The translations under genes were made by a program, and so were the position numbers. Shown piece by piece: positions 1 to 7,948 of a DNA stretch of 64,000 nucleotides (positions within the stretch are counted from its first letter, which is position 1; every line of letters begins with the position of its first letter). The notes below the pieces were generated by a model that worked only from the letters and a program-made list of their open reading frames with translations, made no database searches and was not told the origin of the DNA. The stretch is taken from contig JALNYF010000003.1 in NCBI GenBank assembly GCA_023229985.1, forward strand, positions 1-64,000, given 5' to 3'. Origin of the DNA: Bacteroidales bacterium (GTDB lineage: Bacteria; Bacteroidota; Bacteroidia; Bacteroidales; WCHB1-69).

Positions 1-90
1 AGGTTTGGAAAAAGGTAAACTTTTTTGCGCAAATAGAAGATTTGCACTGACTACAATAAACAATGATAACACAATTTTTCTTTTCATCAT
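1..90 (-). CDS. N-terminus of an exported protein, cut by window edge
   Basis: Reading leftwards from the ATG pair at 85-90, the frame stays open to base 1. It gives a typical signal peptide: MMKRK, then a hydrophobic stretch, then LLFAQ before a likely cleavage site. Only 30 codons are inside the window, so the mature protein and its function cannot be seen. A TAnnTTTG promoter box lies upstream on the same strand (216-223). The signal peptide makes a real gene likely, but the product is unknown. Confidence 0.6.
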   Translation of the reverse strand, partial: MMKRKIVLSLFIVVSANLLFAQKSLPFSKP

Positions 91-215
91 AAAAAATTTT
101 TAATATAAAAATGATTCAGCCTTATATTTATTATATGGTTCAATTAAAATCATGTTTAATAAATTGATCCTGTCAAAATGTCAATGCTTCACAAATTCTT
201 TAAAATTTGACACTG

Positions 216-223
216 CAAAATTA
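216..223 (-). promoter_or_regulatory. Bacteroidota -7 promoter box
   Basis: Read on the minus strand the bases are TAATTTTG, which fits the TAnnTTTG consensus of the Bacteroidota housekeeping sigma factor. It lies about 126 bases before the start of the exported-protein gene. No convincing -33 element is visible. Confidence 0.4.
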
Positions 224-454
224 ATATTTTTTTCTTTTTATTATTATTTTTTATATATTTTTTTTCTTCTTTTCCAAGATAAAGCCCCCTTTTACCTTTT
301 ACCACAGAAATCTCCTTAAAATATTAATTAATATAGATTTCTCGTTTTTAGTCTCGGTTATTGCCCTCCAAAATTATCCCCGAATTGATCCATAACATCT
401 TTGAAATAAAAAAAGAATAACGGAATTCATCGCACTTTTCATCAATTTTTTGTG

Positions 455-462
455 TATTTTTG
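455..462 (+). promoter_or_regulatory. Bacteroidota -7 promoter box
   Basis: TATTTTTG followed by GCAGC, a common phylum-type -7 element, ends 24 bases before the small ORF at 487. It would drive that ORF and the carboxyltransferase gene behind it. Confidence 0.6.
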
Positions 463-486
463 CAGCTGAATTAAACGATATATAAG

Positions 487-600
487 ATGAACCTAAATAT
501 CAAAGAAAAAATAGACAAATTGCTCAGAGAAGTCAATTCCAATAACGGTTTGAACAAAATCTTAGAAAAATTGTCTGACCAAAATATTGGTGTAAAATGA
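487..600 (+). CDS. Small hypothetical protein, 37 residues
   Basis: A short frame starts with ATG at 487, 24 bases after a good -7 box, and ends in TGA at 598-600. The product is 37 residues, highly charged and probably helical (MNLNIKEKIDKLLREV at its start). It lies 32 bases before the carboxyltransferase gene and would be co-transcribed with it. I do not recognise a family. It could be a small protein working with the downstream enzyme or a leader ORF; position and clean start and stop are the only support. Confidence 0.4.
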   Translation: MNLNIKEKIDKLLREVNSNNGLNKILEKLSDQNIGVK

Positions 601-632
601 TAAATCTATATAAATTATAATAACTCTATAAA

Positions 633-2420
633 ATGAAAAAACAGATAAAATTTTGTTTACTTTATCGTGACATGTGGCAGTCCTCGGGCAAATATGTTCC
701 ACGTGTAGATCAATTAGTGAGAATTGCACCCGCAATTATTGAGATGGGGTGTTTTGCCAGAGTGGAAACCAACGGTGGAGCCGCCGAGCAAGTCAATTTA
801 CTCTATGGGGAAAATCCCAACAAAGCTGTCAGAGAATGGACTAAGCCGTTCAACGAAGCCGGGATTCAAACACAAATGCTGGAAAGAGCTTTGAATGGTT
901 TGCGAATGTATCCCGTTCCCGCGGATGTTCGGCGTCTGATGTTTCAAGTCAAAAAAGCACAAGGGGTGGACATAGCCCGCTCTTTTTGCGGACTCAACGA
1001 CCCCAGAAACTTGGAACTCTCCGTCAAATATGCCAAAGAAGCCGGCATGATTTCCCAAGCCGCGCTCAGTATCACCCACTCCGAAATTCATACCGTTGAA
1101 TATTACATGGATATTGTTGATAAAGTGGTGGAATATGGGGCTGACGAAATTGCTTTGAAAGATATGGCAGGCGTAGGACGTCCGGTCACTTTAGGACGTT
1201 TGGTAAAAGCCATTAAAGAGAAATATCCGCATATTATCGTTCAATATCACGGACATAGTGGTCCCGGGTTCTCCGTTGCTTCTACTTTGGAAGTCGCTAA
1301 AAACGGTGCCGATATCATTGATGTTGCTATGGAACCGCTCTCTTGGGGAATGGTCCACCCCGACGTTATCACCATTCAGGCAATGCTCAAAGATGCCGGC
1401 TTCGATGTACCGGAAATCAATATGAATGCATACATGGAAGCACGCCGACTGACCCAAGAATTTATGGATGACTTCTTGGGCTATTTTATGGACGCGAAAA
1501 ATAAAGTAATGAGTTCATTATTAGTGGGTTGCGGACTACCGGGCGGTATGATGGGATCCATGATGGCTGACCTGAAAGGAGTTCACAACGGAATTAACAT
1601 GTTCCTCCGTAATGGCGGTAAGAAAGAACTTTCTGAAGATGAATTATTGGTTAATTTATTTGAAGAAGTCGCTTATGTATGGCCTAAAATGGGGAATCCT
1701 CCTTTGGTAACGCCTTTTAGTCAATATGTTAAGAATACTGCCCTGATGAATATCATGCAGATGGCGCAAGGGAAAGAGCGGTTTTCACAAATGGATAAAA
1801 ATACATGGGATATGATTCTGGGTAAAACCGGAAAACTCCCCGGCACGCTGGCACCCGAAATCGTGGAACTTGCCCAACAAAAAGGATATGAATTTTTTGC
1901 AGGAAACCCACAAGACAACTACCCCGACGAATTACCTAAATTCCGTGAACAAATGAAAGAAAATGGATGGGATTGCGGGCAAGATGACGAAGAATTATTT
2001 GAAATTGCCATGCACGAACGGCAGTACTTGGATTATAAAAATGGGACAGCAAAAAAGAAGTTTGAAGAAGAGTTGGAAAAAGCGAAAAAAGCCTCAAATG
2101 TTCAAGTCATTATCAAAGAAGTAAAGACACCGGAAGTTAAACGCGAGGAACTCATTGCTGCCATCACTGAGAAAGAACCGGATGCTAAACCCGTTGTTGC
2201 AACGACCGCCGGAATTGTTATCTGGGAATTGGCTGTGAATGAGCCATCGATGGCAGCTCCGATCGGCACATCCTATCGTGAAGGCGATTGCATTTGCCAC
2301 ATAGATGCCTATTTCGGAATGGACGAAATAATATCTTTGTTCACCGGAAAGCTTATTTCCGTAATCGCACAACAAGGTGATAAAGTAAGAAAAGGTGACA
2401 TCATTGCTTTTATAAAATAA
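633..2420 (+). CDS. Pyruvate/oxaloacetate carboxyltransferase with biotin-like tail
   Basis: This 595-residue protein resembles the carboxyltransferase subunit of oxaloacetate decarboxylase or two-part pyruvate carboxylase. The first 300 or so residues form an HMGL-like TIM barrel. They contain RDMWQS near residue 12 (RDAHQS in relatives), KDMAG with the normally carboxylated metal-site lysine at 176, and HGHSG with metal-binding histidines at 206 and 208. A PYC_OADA domain follows to about 480. The last 75 residues look like a biotinyl domain, but the usual EAMKM motif reads DAYFG (558-562), so phenylalanine 561 replaces the biotin-accepting lysine. No partner subunit or biotin carboxylase lies nearby. 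It is followed four bases later by trxB. The carboxyltransferase call is firm; the exact physiological reaction is not. Confidence 0.85.
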   Translation: MKKQIKFCLLYRDMWQSSGKYVPRVDQLVRIAPAIIEMGCFARVETNGGAAEQVNLLYGENPNKAVREWTKPFNEAGIQTQMLERALNGLRMYPVPADVRRLMFQVKKAQGVDIARSFCGLNDPRNLELSVKYAKEAGMISQAALSITHSEIHTVEYYMDIVDKVVEYGADEIALKDMAGVGRPVTLGRLVKAIKEKYPHIIVQYHGHSGPGFSVASTLEVAKNGADIIDVAMEPLSWGMVHPDVITIQAMLKDAGFDVPEINMNAYMEARRLTQEFMDDFLGYFMDAKNKVMSSLLVGCGLPGGMMGSMMADLKGVHNGINMFLRNGGKKELSEDELLVNLFEEVAYVWPKMGNPPLVTPFSQYVKNTALMNIMQMAQGKERFSQMDKNTWDMILGKTGKLPGTLAPEIVELAQQKGYEFFAGNPQDNYPDELPKFREQMKENGWDCGQDDEELFEIAMHERQYLDYKNGTAKKKFEEELEKAKKASNVQVIIKEVKTPEVKREELIAAITEKEPDAKPVVATTAGIVIWELAVNEPSMAAPIGTSYREGDCICHIDAYFGMDEIISLFTGKLISVIAQQGDKVRKGDIIAFIK

Positions 2421-2424
2421 CAAT

Positions 2425-3369
2425 ATGCAAGAACAAGTTAAGTGCTTAATTATCGGTTCGGGACCGGCAGGTTATACTGCCGGTATCTATGCTTCCCGCG
2501 CCGACCTCAAACCTGTCCTGATTGAAGGAATCATGCCGGGCGGCCAATTGACCATCACCACAGATGTAGAGAATTTCCCGGGCTACCCGGAAGGCATAGG
2601 CGGTACTGAAATTATGCAGGATATTCGCCAACAAGCCCTTCGCTTCGGAACCGACATCCGCACCGGAATGGTGACGAAAGTGGATTTTTCCAAACACCCC
2701 TTCCTCTGCACCATTGATGAAGAAAAGGAAATCATTGCCGAAACGGTAATTATTGCAACGGGAGCTACTGCCCGTTGGTTAGGGTTGGAATCGGAAAAGA
2801 CATACCGCGGCTTCGGAGTATCGGCTTGCGCCACTTGCGACGGCTTTTTCTACCGCGGAAAAGACGTTGCCGTCATTGGCGGCGGCGATACAGCTTTGGA
2901 AGAAGCCCTGTACCTTGCCAAATTGTGCAATAAAGTGTATCTTATTCACCGCCGAGACGAGTTCCGCGCCTCCAAAGCAATGCAAAAAAGAGTGTTTGAA
3001 ACTGCCAATTTGGAAGTGCTTTGGAATAAAATCCCCGCCGAAATATTGGGCGAAAAACAAGGCTTTATGAAAAAAGTTACCGGCTTGCAATTAACAGATA
3101 CTCAAACAAAAAACAAGAGCCAAATTGCCATTGACGGCGTTTTCGTCGCCATCGGACATACGCCCGTTACGGACTTATTTGTCGGACAAATCGACTTGGA
3201 TGCGCAAGGTTACATTCAGACTAAACCGGGAACTACGCAGACCAATATTGCAGGCGTATTTGCCGCCGGAGATGTTCAAGACCCCCATTTCCGTCAAGCT
3301 ATTACTGCCGCCGCTTCCGGTTGCAAAGCCGCCATCGAAGCGGAACATTTTATTATGAACCAAAACTGA
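2425..3369 (+). CDS. trxB: Thioredoxin reductase
   Basis: A 314-residue, normal-length low-molecular-weight thioredoxin reductase. It reduces thioredoxin with NADPH through FAD in the cytoplasm. Visible motifs are the N-terminal FAD-binding GSGPAG (11-16), the redox pair CATC (135-138), the NADPH-binding GGGDTALEEA (from about 152), HRRDEFRA near 175-182, and the C-terminal FAD motif GVFAAGD. The gene begins four bases after the carboxyltransferase stop and is followed 15 bases later by azlC, so the three are probably one transcript. Nothing unusual is seen. Confidence 0.97.
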   Translation: MQEQVKCLIIGSGPAGYTAGIYASRADLKPVLIEGIMPGGQLTITTDVENFPGYPEGIGGTEIMQDIRQQALRFGTDIRTGMVTKVDFSKHPFLCTIDEEKEIIAETVIIATGATARWLGLESEKTYRGFGVSACATCDGFFYRGKDVAVIGGGDTALEEALYLAKLCNKVYLIHRRDEFRASKAMQKRVFETANLEVLWNKIPAEILGEKQGFMKKVTGLQLTDTQTKNKSQIAIDGVFVAIGHTPVTDLFVGQIDLDAQGYIQTKPGTTQTNIAGVFAAGDVQDPHFRQAITAAASGCKAAIEAEHFIMNQN

Positions 3370-3384
3370 TGTGGGGTTGTTGGA

Positions 3385-4134
3385 ATGAAAGAGTTTATTA
3401 GAGGGATCAAAACAGGATTCCCTATCTGTTTAGGATATATCCCTGTTGCGTTTACTTTTGGAATTTTGGCAGTCAAAATGGGCTTTGACCCAATGGTCGC
3501 TACTTTTGTCGCCTTTACCAATATGGCTTCTGCCGGACAGTTTGCAGGAATCCGCTTAATAGACGGCGGAGCACCTTATATCGAATTGGTAATGACCACT
3601 TTAGTCATTAATTTGCGCTACATGCTCATGTCTTTTTCTCTTACGCAGAAAATCGCACCCAAAATGCCCTTATATAAAAGATGTATCATCGCTTTTTGCA
3701 TTACCGATGAGGTTTTTGCGCTGGCATCCATGCAAAAACAAGATGTCTCTTTTTCTTTCTTTACCGGCTTAATGGCTACTCCCATTTTCGGCTGGACATT
3801 CGGGACTTTTTTGGGCGCATTTGCATCGGGTTTGCTATCACCGATGTTGCAAGGTTGTATGGGAATTGCTCTGTATTGTATGTTCATCGCCATTATCATT
3901 CCCGAAGCCAAAAAAAGCCGAAAAGTAGCCTTAGCAATTGTGGCAGCAAGCCTGCTTTCCTGTATCTTTAAATATGTCCCGGGCATTAACGTTCTGTCCC
4001 AAGTGGGCGGCGGCGGCTGGGCCATCATCACCTCGGCGGTAATAGCAGCCGCCGGCGCAGCATCCATCAAAGAAATAAACCGCCGCAAAAAACGACAACA
4101 AATCCTTATGGCAGAAGAAAGGAGCGAAGCATGA
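3385..4134 (+). CDS. azlC: AzlC family branched-chain amino acid exporter, large subunit
   Basis: This 249-residue inner-membrane protein matches the AzlC family, the large subunit of two-part branched-chain amino acid exporters. The N-terminal EFIRGIKTGFPICLGYIPVA followed by FGILA is typical, and several hydrophobic helices run through the sequence. The C-terminus is a basic and acidic cytoplasmic tail (RRKKRQQ). The stop overlaps the start of the AzlD-like gene (ATGA at 4131), which indicates translational coupling, and a GGAG stands just before that overlap. The substrate is inferred from the family only. Confidence 0.9.
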   Translation: MKEFIRGIKTGFPICLGYIPVAFTFGILAVKMGFDPMVATFVAFTNMASAGQFAGIRLIDGGAPYIELVMTTLVINLRYMLMSFSLTQKIAPKMPLYKRCIIAFCITDEVFALASMQKQDVSFSFFTGLMATPIFGWTFGTFLGAFASGLLSPMLQGCMGIALYCMFIAIIIPEAKKSRKVALAIVAASLLSCIFKYVPGINVLSQVGGGGWAIITSAVIAAAGAASIKEINRRKKRQQILMAEERSEA

Positions 4135-4472
4135 GTTATTTGGTGATTTGTTTAATTATCATGGCAGGTACTACCTACCTGATTCGGGTCGCCCCGATCG
4201 CTTTTTTTCAAAAGAAAATCGAAAATTTGTGGGTGCAGGATTTCTTTTATTACATTCCTTTCTGCGTATTGGCGGCAATGACTTTCCCCGATGTTATTTA
4301 CTCCACTACCCCATCCGGCGACTTGTCCCCCCACTTCTTATCTGCCATCCTCGCAGCACAAGTGGCTCTCATTTCGGCATGGAAAGAAAAAGGATTGGTG
4401 CTCGTGGCTTTCTTAGCTGTGCTAACCGCCATCGCTGTGGAATTAGTGCTCAAATATATGGTAAGTTTTTAA
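4131..4472 (+). CDS. azlD: AzlD family branched-chain amino acid exporter, small subunit
   Basis: A 113-residue membrane protein of the AzlD family with about four hydrophobic segments. The early TTYLIRVAPIAFF resembles the TYLxRxxP signature of the family. It overlaps azlC by four bases and is its expected partner; together they are thought to export branched-chain amino acids. It ends the left-hand plus-strand operon, since the next gene is convergent. Confidence 0.88.
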   Translation: MSYLVICLIIMAGTTYLIRVAPIAFFQKKIENLWVQDFFYYIPFCVLAAMTFPDVIYSTTPSGDLSPHFLSAILAAQVALISAWKEKGLVLVAFLAVLTAIAVELVLKYMVSF

Positions 4473-4668
4473 CGGACTGCTCGTTGCGAGATGATCAAAT
4501 CAGTCGCATTTTTGATTTTTTTCTGTCCGGTAAATTGATTCAATATCGTTTATTAAAACATAATATGCTTAATGCTAATCCATTAAGTAATAATTCCTAT
4601 TATTTACTAAAAAGCAATATTTTGAAATAAATGACTGGACTGAATGCAGTTGGCTTCTCTATTCGAGA
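4473..4668. other. Convergent intergenic spacer
   Basis: The spacer lies between the converging azlD and the small membrane protein gene. Just after azlD, GACTG (4484-4488) can pair with CAGTC (4500-4504), with an inner CTCG/CGAG pair, and a T-rich stretch follows. This may be a weak terminator. The 13-mer CTGTCCGGTAAAT at 4523-4535 recurs at 24119-24131. No gene is seen. Confidence 0.35.
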
Positions 4669-4977
4669 CTATATAAACTCTAAAACTGCGAACAAGATAC
4701 CAATAACAAAGGTAATTAAAAGGATTCCGCGACCGGTCAAATCAAATTTTAATTTTAGCAAATAATACCGGAGAATAAATACATTGGGAATGATGCTCAA
4801 CAAAATAAGTTTTTGAGCAGAGACCATATCAAACACATTCATGTTTTTGCCGGACACGGCTAATATCAAAACAATGATTCCAAAAATAATGCCAAACAAA
4901 ATAGCAGGAATTGCTATGCCCATGATGATGCCCATCCAAAGCGAATCACGACGAAGTTTTTCAAGTAATTTTCTCAT
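4669..4977 (-). CDS. Small membrane protein of unknown function
   Basis: A 102-residue protein with a basic N-terminus (MRKLLEKLRRDS) and three hydrophobic stretches, at about residues 14-40, 53-70 and 82-101. It is probably an inner-membrane protein with three helices. Its start overlaps the end of surE by four bases, so it is translationally coupled to surE and sits last in the rng-surE operon. I do not recognise a named family. In related genomes such a partner could serve lipid A or nucleotide metabolism, but nothing in the sequence shows that. Confidence 0.7.
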   Translation of the reverse strand: MRKLLEKLRRDSLWMGIIMGIAIPAILFGIIFGIIVLILAVSGKNMNVFDMVSAQKLILLSIIPNVFILRYYLLKLKFDLTGRGILLITFVIGILFAVLEFI

Positions 4978-5744
4978 TCTTCTAAAAATTTAAGTGTGTT
5001 GATATATTGGTGTGCTGTCAAGTCAAACTGCACCGGTTGTAATGAGACATAATTGTGTTTGAGTGCCCATTCGCAAGTATCTTCGTGCGGGTCGTTATCC
5101 ACTAACCAGCCATCGAGCCAATAATATTTGCGACCATAGCAATCCACCCGTTCTTCCAAAACTTCATGCCAATATCCATGCGTTTGGCGCGTAATTTTAA
5201 TTCCTTTAATCTCTTCTAACGGAACTTTGGGAATGTTCACGTTCAACGAAATATATTCCGGCAATTCGTGTTGCAGTGTCTGACCGATGATTTTCTTGGC
5301 TATCGCGATTGCGGCAGTAAAATCGGCATGGGGAGAATAATCCAAGAGCGAAAAACCGATGGATTTATAATTCTCAACACTTCCTTCTATGGCGGCTGCC
5401 ATGGTGCCGGAATAGATAATGCTGATAGAAGAATTGGAACCATGATTAATGCCGGAGAGTATTAAATCAATTTTTCTGTCTTTCAGAATCACTTTTTGAC
5501 CTAATTTCACGCAATCGACAGGAGTGCCATTCGTACGATAATAATCAACGCCGTCGGCATCAGTTTTGTATTGTTTTAAACGCAGCGGAACGTTCATCGT
5601 AATCCCATGAGCGTAACCGGAGCGCGGTCCGTCGGGGGTCACTACAACCACTTCTCCAAATTCTTTGGCAGCTTCTACTAAGGCATACAAGCCTTTCGCT
5701 TCGTAGCCATCATCATTTACAATTAAAATCAAAGGTTTACTCAT
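4974..5744 (-). CDS. surE: 5'/3'-nucleotidase SurE
   Basis: SurE is a metal-dependent phosphatase that removes phosphate from nucleoside monophosphates. The chosen start at 5744 gives 256 residues beginning MSKPLILIVNDDG, with the metal-binding DD pair at the usual place; an earlier in-frame Met at 5783 would add a poor 13-residue extension inside rng. SGINHGSN is the second family motif. The ATG overlaps the TGA of rng (5741-5744), so the two are translationally coupled. The downstream membrane protein overlaps its stop in the same way. Confidence 0.95.
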   Translation of the reverse strand: MSKPLILIVNDDGYEAKGLYALVEAAKEFGEVVVVTPDGPRSGYAHGITMNVPLRLKQYKTDADGVDYYRTNGTPVDCVKLGQKVILKDRKIDLILSGINHGSNSSISIIYSGTMAAAIEGSVENYKSIGFSLLDYSPHADFTAAIAIAKKIIGQTLQHELPEYISLNVNIPKVPLEEIKGIKITRQTHGYWHEVLEERVDCYGRKYYWLDGWLVDNDPHEDTCEWALKHNYVSLQPVQFDLTAHQYINTLKFLEE

Positions 5745-7339
5745 AATTCGTTTTCCTTGTGTAATGCCTGTTGGGTATCCCAAATGACAATTTCCTCATT
5801 ATCTTTATTATAGAATTTGTGTTGTAACAAATGTGTTTCAGGATTCTCTCTTAAATGTATCCATCTTTTATACTTAAAAAACCATTTTACCTGCTTAGAA
5901 ATAATGCCTTTGGTAAAATAGGCATATAAAAACGGATGTAAATCGATGGTAATAGTGGACTCTACCTGCTTTTGAATGAGAAAATCAATCATATTTTCCA
6001 AGTTCTCCTCAACCAAAATGGTAGGTTTCACTTTGCCGGTTCCATAACATACCGGACACTGTTCCAGTGTATCGATGGTCGTCACTTGGCGAACGCGTTG
6101 CCGCGTAATTTGCATCAATCCGAACTTACTTAGCTGTAAAACAGTATGTTTCGCACGGTCTGCCACCATTAATTCACACATTCGGCGATAAAGGGCTGCC
6201 CTATTCAATGATTTGGACATATCAATAAAATCTATCACGATGATACCGCCAATATCGCGCAGTCGGAGCTGTCGCGCAATTTCTGCCGCCGAATCCATAT
6301 TGACTTGCAAGGCATTCTCTTCCTGAGAGTTAGATGATTTCACGCGATTTCCGCTATTGACATCAATCACGCACATGGCTTCGGTTTGTTCTATAATAAG
6401 ATAGATTCCATTTTTAATGGTCACAATTTTTCCAAATGACGCTTTGATTTGCTTCGCCACGTTAAAATACTCAAAGATAGGTATTTTATCTTTGTAGAGT
6501 TTAACGATATCGGCATCATTTTTATCATCTGAAAAGGACTTGATATAGTTTTTTACTTCGAGGAAAAGGTCTTTATCATCAACATGAATGGCTTGGAAAG
6601 AATCATTCAAGAGGTCACGGATGAGTGATGAGGTGCGGTCTAATTCGCTGGCTACTTTGTAAGGAGCTTGCGAAACTGCCAATTTATCGACCATTAACTT
6701 CCATCGAAGTACTAATTGTTCAATATCTTTAGAAATATCTTCCGCTTTTTTTCGTTCGGCACTTGTACGAATAATAATGCCAAAATTTTTGGGTTTAACC
6801 CCCGAAACAATTTGTCTTAATCTTTTTCGTTCTTCGCCACCCTTAATTTTTTGGGAGACAAAAACTTTATCATTGAAAGGGACAAGGACGGCATATCTAC
6901 CGGCGAAAGATATTTCGGTAGTTACGCGCGGACCTTTGGTAGAGATGGGCTCCTTGGCAACTTGCACCAAGATTTGTTGCCCTGCAGTTAGAATATCTGC
7001 AATTTTTCCAACTTTTTGGACTTGGGGCTGGTTGGAAATGGCGGACATGCTTCGCTTGTTACCGGACATCACCATTTTTACATATTCACTAATAGTAAGT
7101 GAATTAGGACCAATATCCAAGTAATGAAGGAAGGCATCCTTTTCGCTGCCTATACTGATAAAAGCAGCATTGAGACCGGGCATAATTTTGCGGACACGTC
7201 CTAGATAGACATTGCCGACACAAAACTGTTCCGTCATTTTTTCCCGATGGATTTCTACTAATTTCTTATCCTCGAGAAGAGCGATCTGAACTTCGGTAGG
7301 GTGTGAGGTTATGATTAATTCTTTGGTTATTTCGGACAT
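5741..7339 (-). CDS. rng: Ribonuclease G (RNase E/G family)
   Basis: A 532-residue, RNase G-length endoribonuclease for rRNA maturation and mRNA decay, acting in the cytoplasm. An S1-like RNA-binding region covers about residues 38-115 (VGNVYLGRVRKIMPGL). The catalytic magnesium aspartates are at 326 (IDVNSG) and 370 (IVIDFIDM). The zinc-link cysteines are in CPVC (428-431), followed by GTGK. There is no long C-terminal scaffold as in RNase E. It heads the rng-surE-membrane protein operon, and a strong hairpin at 7364-7407 separates it from the small ribosomal gene upstream. Confidence 0.95.
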   Translation of the reverse strand: MSEITKELIITSHPTEVQIALLEDKKLVEIHREKMTEQFCVGNVYLGRVRKIMPGLNAAFISIGSEKDAFLHYLDIGPNSLTISEYVKMVMSGNKRSMSAISNQPQVQKVGKIADILTAGQQILVQVAKEPISTKGPRVTTEISFAGRYAVLVPFNDKVFVSQKIKGGEERKRLRQIVSGVKPKNFGIIIRTSAERKKAEDISKDIEQLVLRWKLMVDKLAVSQAPYKVASELDRTSSLIRDLLNDSFQAIHVDDKDLFLEVKNYIKSFSDDKNDADIVKLYKDKIPIFEYFNVAKQIKASFGKIVTIKNGIYLIIEQTEAMCVIDVNSGNRVKSSNSQEENALQVNMDSAAEIARQLRLRDIGGIIVIDFIDMSKSLNRAALYRRMCELMVADRAKHTVLQLSKFGLMQITRQRVRQVTTIDTLEQCPVCYGTGKVKPTILVEENLENMIDFLIQKQVESTITIDLHPFLYAYFTKGIISKQVKWFFKYKRWIHLRENPETHLLQHKFYNKDNEEIVIWDTQQALHKENEL

Positions 7340-7363
7340 AATATAGTTTTATGAGAATAAATA

Positions 7364-7407
7364 GAAAAAACTAAATTACATAATGGTCATGTAATTTAGT
7401 TTTTTGA
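7364..7407 (-). terminator. AT-rich hairpin terminator
   Basis: An A-run followed by ACTAAATTA pairs with TAATTTAGT followed by a T-run across a short loop. The stem is at least 14 base pairs with a T-run on each strand, so it could act in both directions. It would end the transcript of the HU and 29-residue genes before rng. Confidence 0.7.
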
Positions 7408-7429
7408 TTGGGTGACATAATTCCGAACA

Positions 7430-7519
7430 TTACTTCTTCTTATGTCTGTTCTTTCTGAGGCGTTTTTTCCTCTTATGGGTTGACATCTTGTGTCTTTTTC
7501 TTTTTTTACCGCTTGGCAT
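7430..7519 (-). CDS. Tiny basic ribosomal-type protein, COX24/DUF1713-like
   Basis: A 29-residue protein, MPSGKKRKRHKMSTHKRKK then RLRKNRHKKK, made almost wholly of lysine, arginine and histidine. I recognise it as the small Bacteroidota protein annotated AURKAIP1/COX24 domain (DUF1713). Its relatives are the mitoribosomal protein mS38 and actinobacterial bS22, so it is very likely a small-subunit ribosomal protein. ATG is at 7517-7519 and TAA at 7430-7432. It lies 22 bases after the HU gene on the same strand. Confidence 0.85.
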   Translation of the reverse strand: MPSGKKRKRHKMSTHKRKKRLRKNRHKKK

Positions 7520-7541
7520 TTTAGTAAAATTTAAAGGTTAA

Positions 7542-7823
7542 TTATTGATTTTTTTTAACGACGTTCACAAAAGTTTTGCATGGTTTGAATGCCGGGATTT
7601 TATGAGCGGGTATAACGATGGTAGTTTTCTTTGAAATATTACGAGCCGTTTTTTGGGCGCGTTCTTTAACGATAAAGCTACCGAATCCTCTTAAATAAAC
7701 GTTATCATCTTGCGAAAGAGATACTTTTACGGTTGTCATAAATGATTCAACAACGGTTTGAACAGCATTCTTGTCAATACCTGTTTTGTTTGCAATTTCG
7801 TTTACGATTTCTGCTTTGGTCAT
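7542..7823 (-). CDS. HU family DNA-binding protein
   Basis: A 93-residue HU/IHF-type nucleoid protein. It starts MTKAEIVNEIANKTG, has the family core VYLRGFGSF at about 53-61, and the DNA-binding arm ending in PAHKIPAFKP. It bends and compacts DNA as a dimer in the cytoplasm. A good -7 box lies upstream at 7891-7898. The gene is followed by the 29-residue ribosomal-type gene, and the two probably share one transcript. Confidence 0.95.
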   Translation of the reverse strand: MTKAEIVNEIANKTGIDKNAVQTVVESFMTTVKVSLSQDDNVYLRGFGSFIVKERAQKTARNISKKTTIVIPAHKIPAFKPCKTFVNVVKKNQ

Positions 7824-7890
7824 AATTTTAAAATTAAATTGTTCAACAATATATTATATTCATTTTATTAATCCTCAATAAATGAGTTTG

Positions 7891-7898
7891 CAAAAATA
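7891..7898 (-). promoter_or_regulatory. Promoter -7 box for the HU gene
   Basis: On the minus strand it reads TATTTTTG followed by CAAAC, a perfect TAnnTTTG match, 68 bases before the HU start codon. No clear -33 element is seen. Confidence 0.55.
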
Positions 7899-7948
7899 CA
7901 ACTTTTATTTTATTCTGTATCTACATTTTACAAAAAAAACAAAAAAAA

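Larger units (their letters stand above)
91..486. other. Intergenic region with divergent promoters
   Basis: This stretch of about 400 bases between the exported-protein gene and a small ORF holds no open frame I would support. It is very AT-rich, with long T runs around 225-270. It contains one promoter-like box on each strand, at 216-223 (minus) and 455-462 (plus), so it probably serves as a divergent control region. Confidence 0.5.

Noticed and set aside
4148..4630. 160-codon frame overlapping the AzlD-like gene
   Set aside because: It is in another frame of a well-supported membrane protein gene and its extension runs into the AT-rich spacer.
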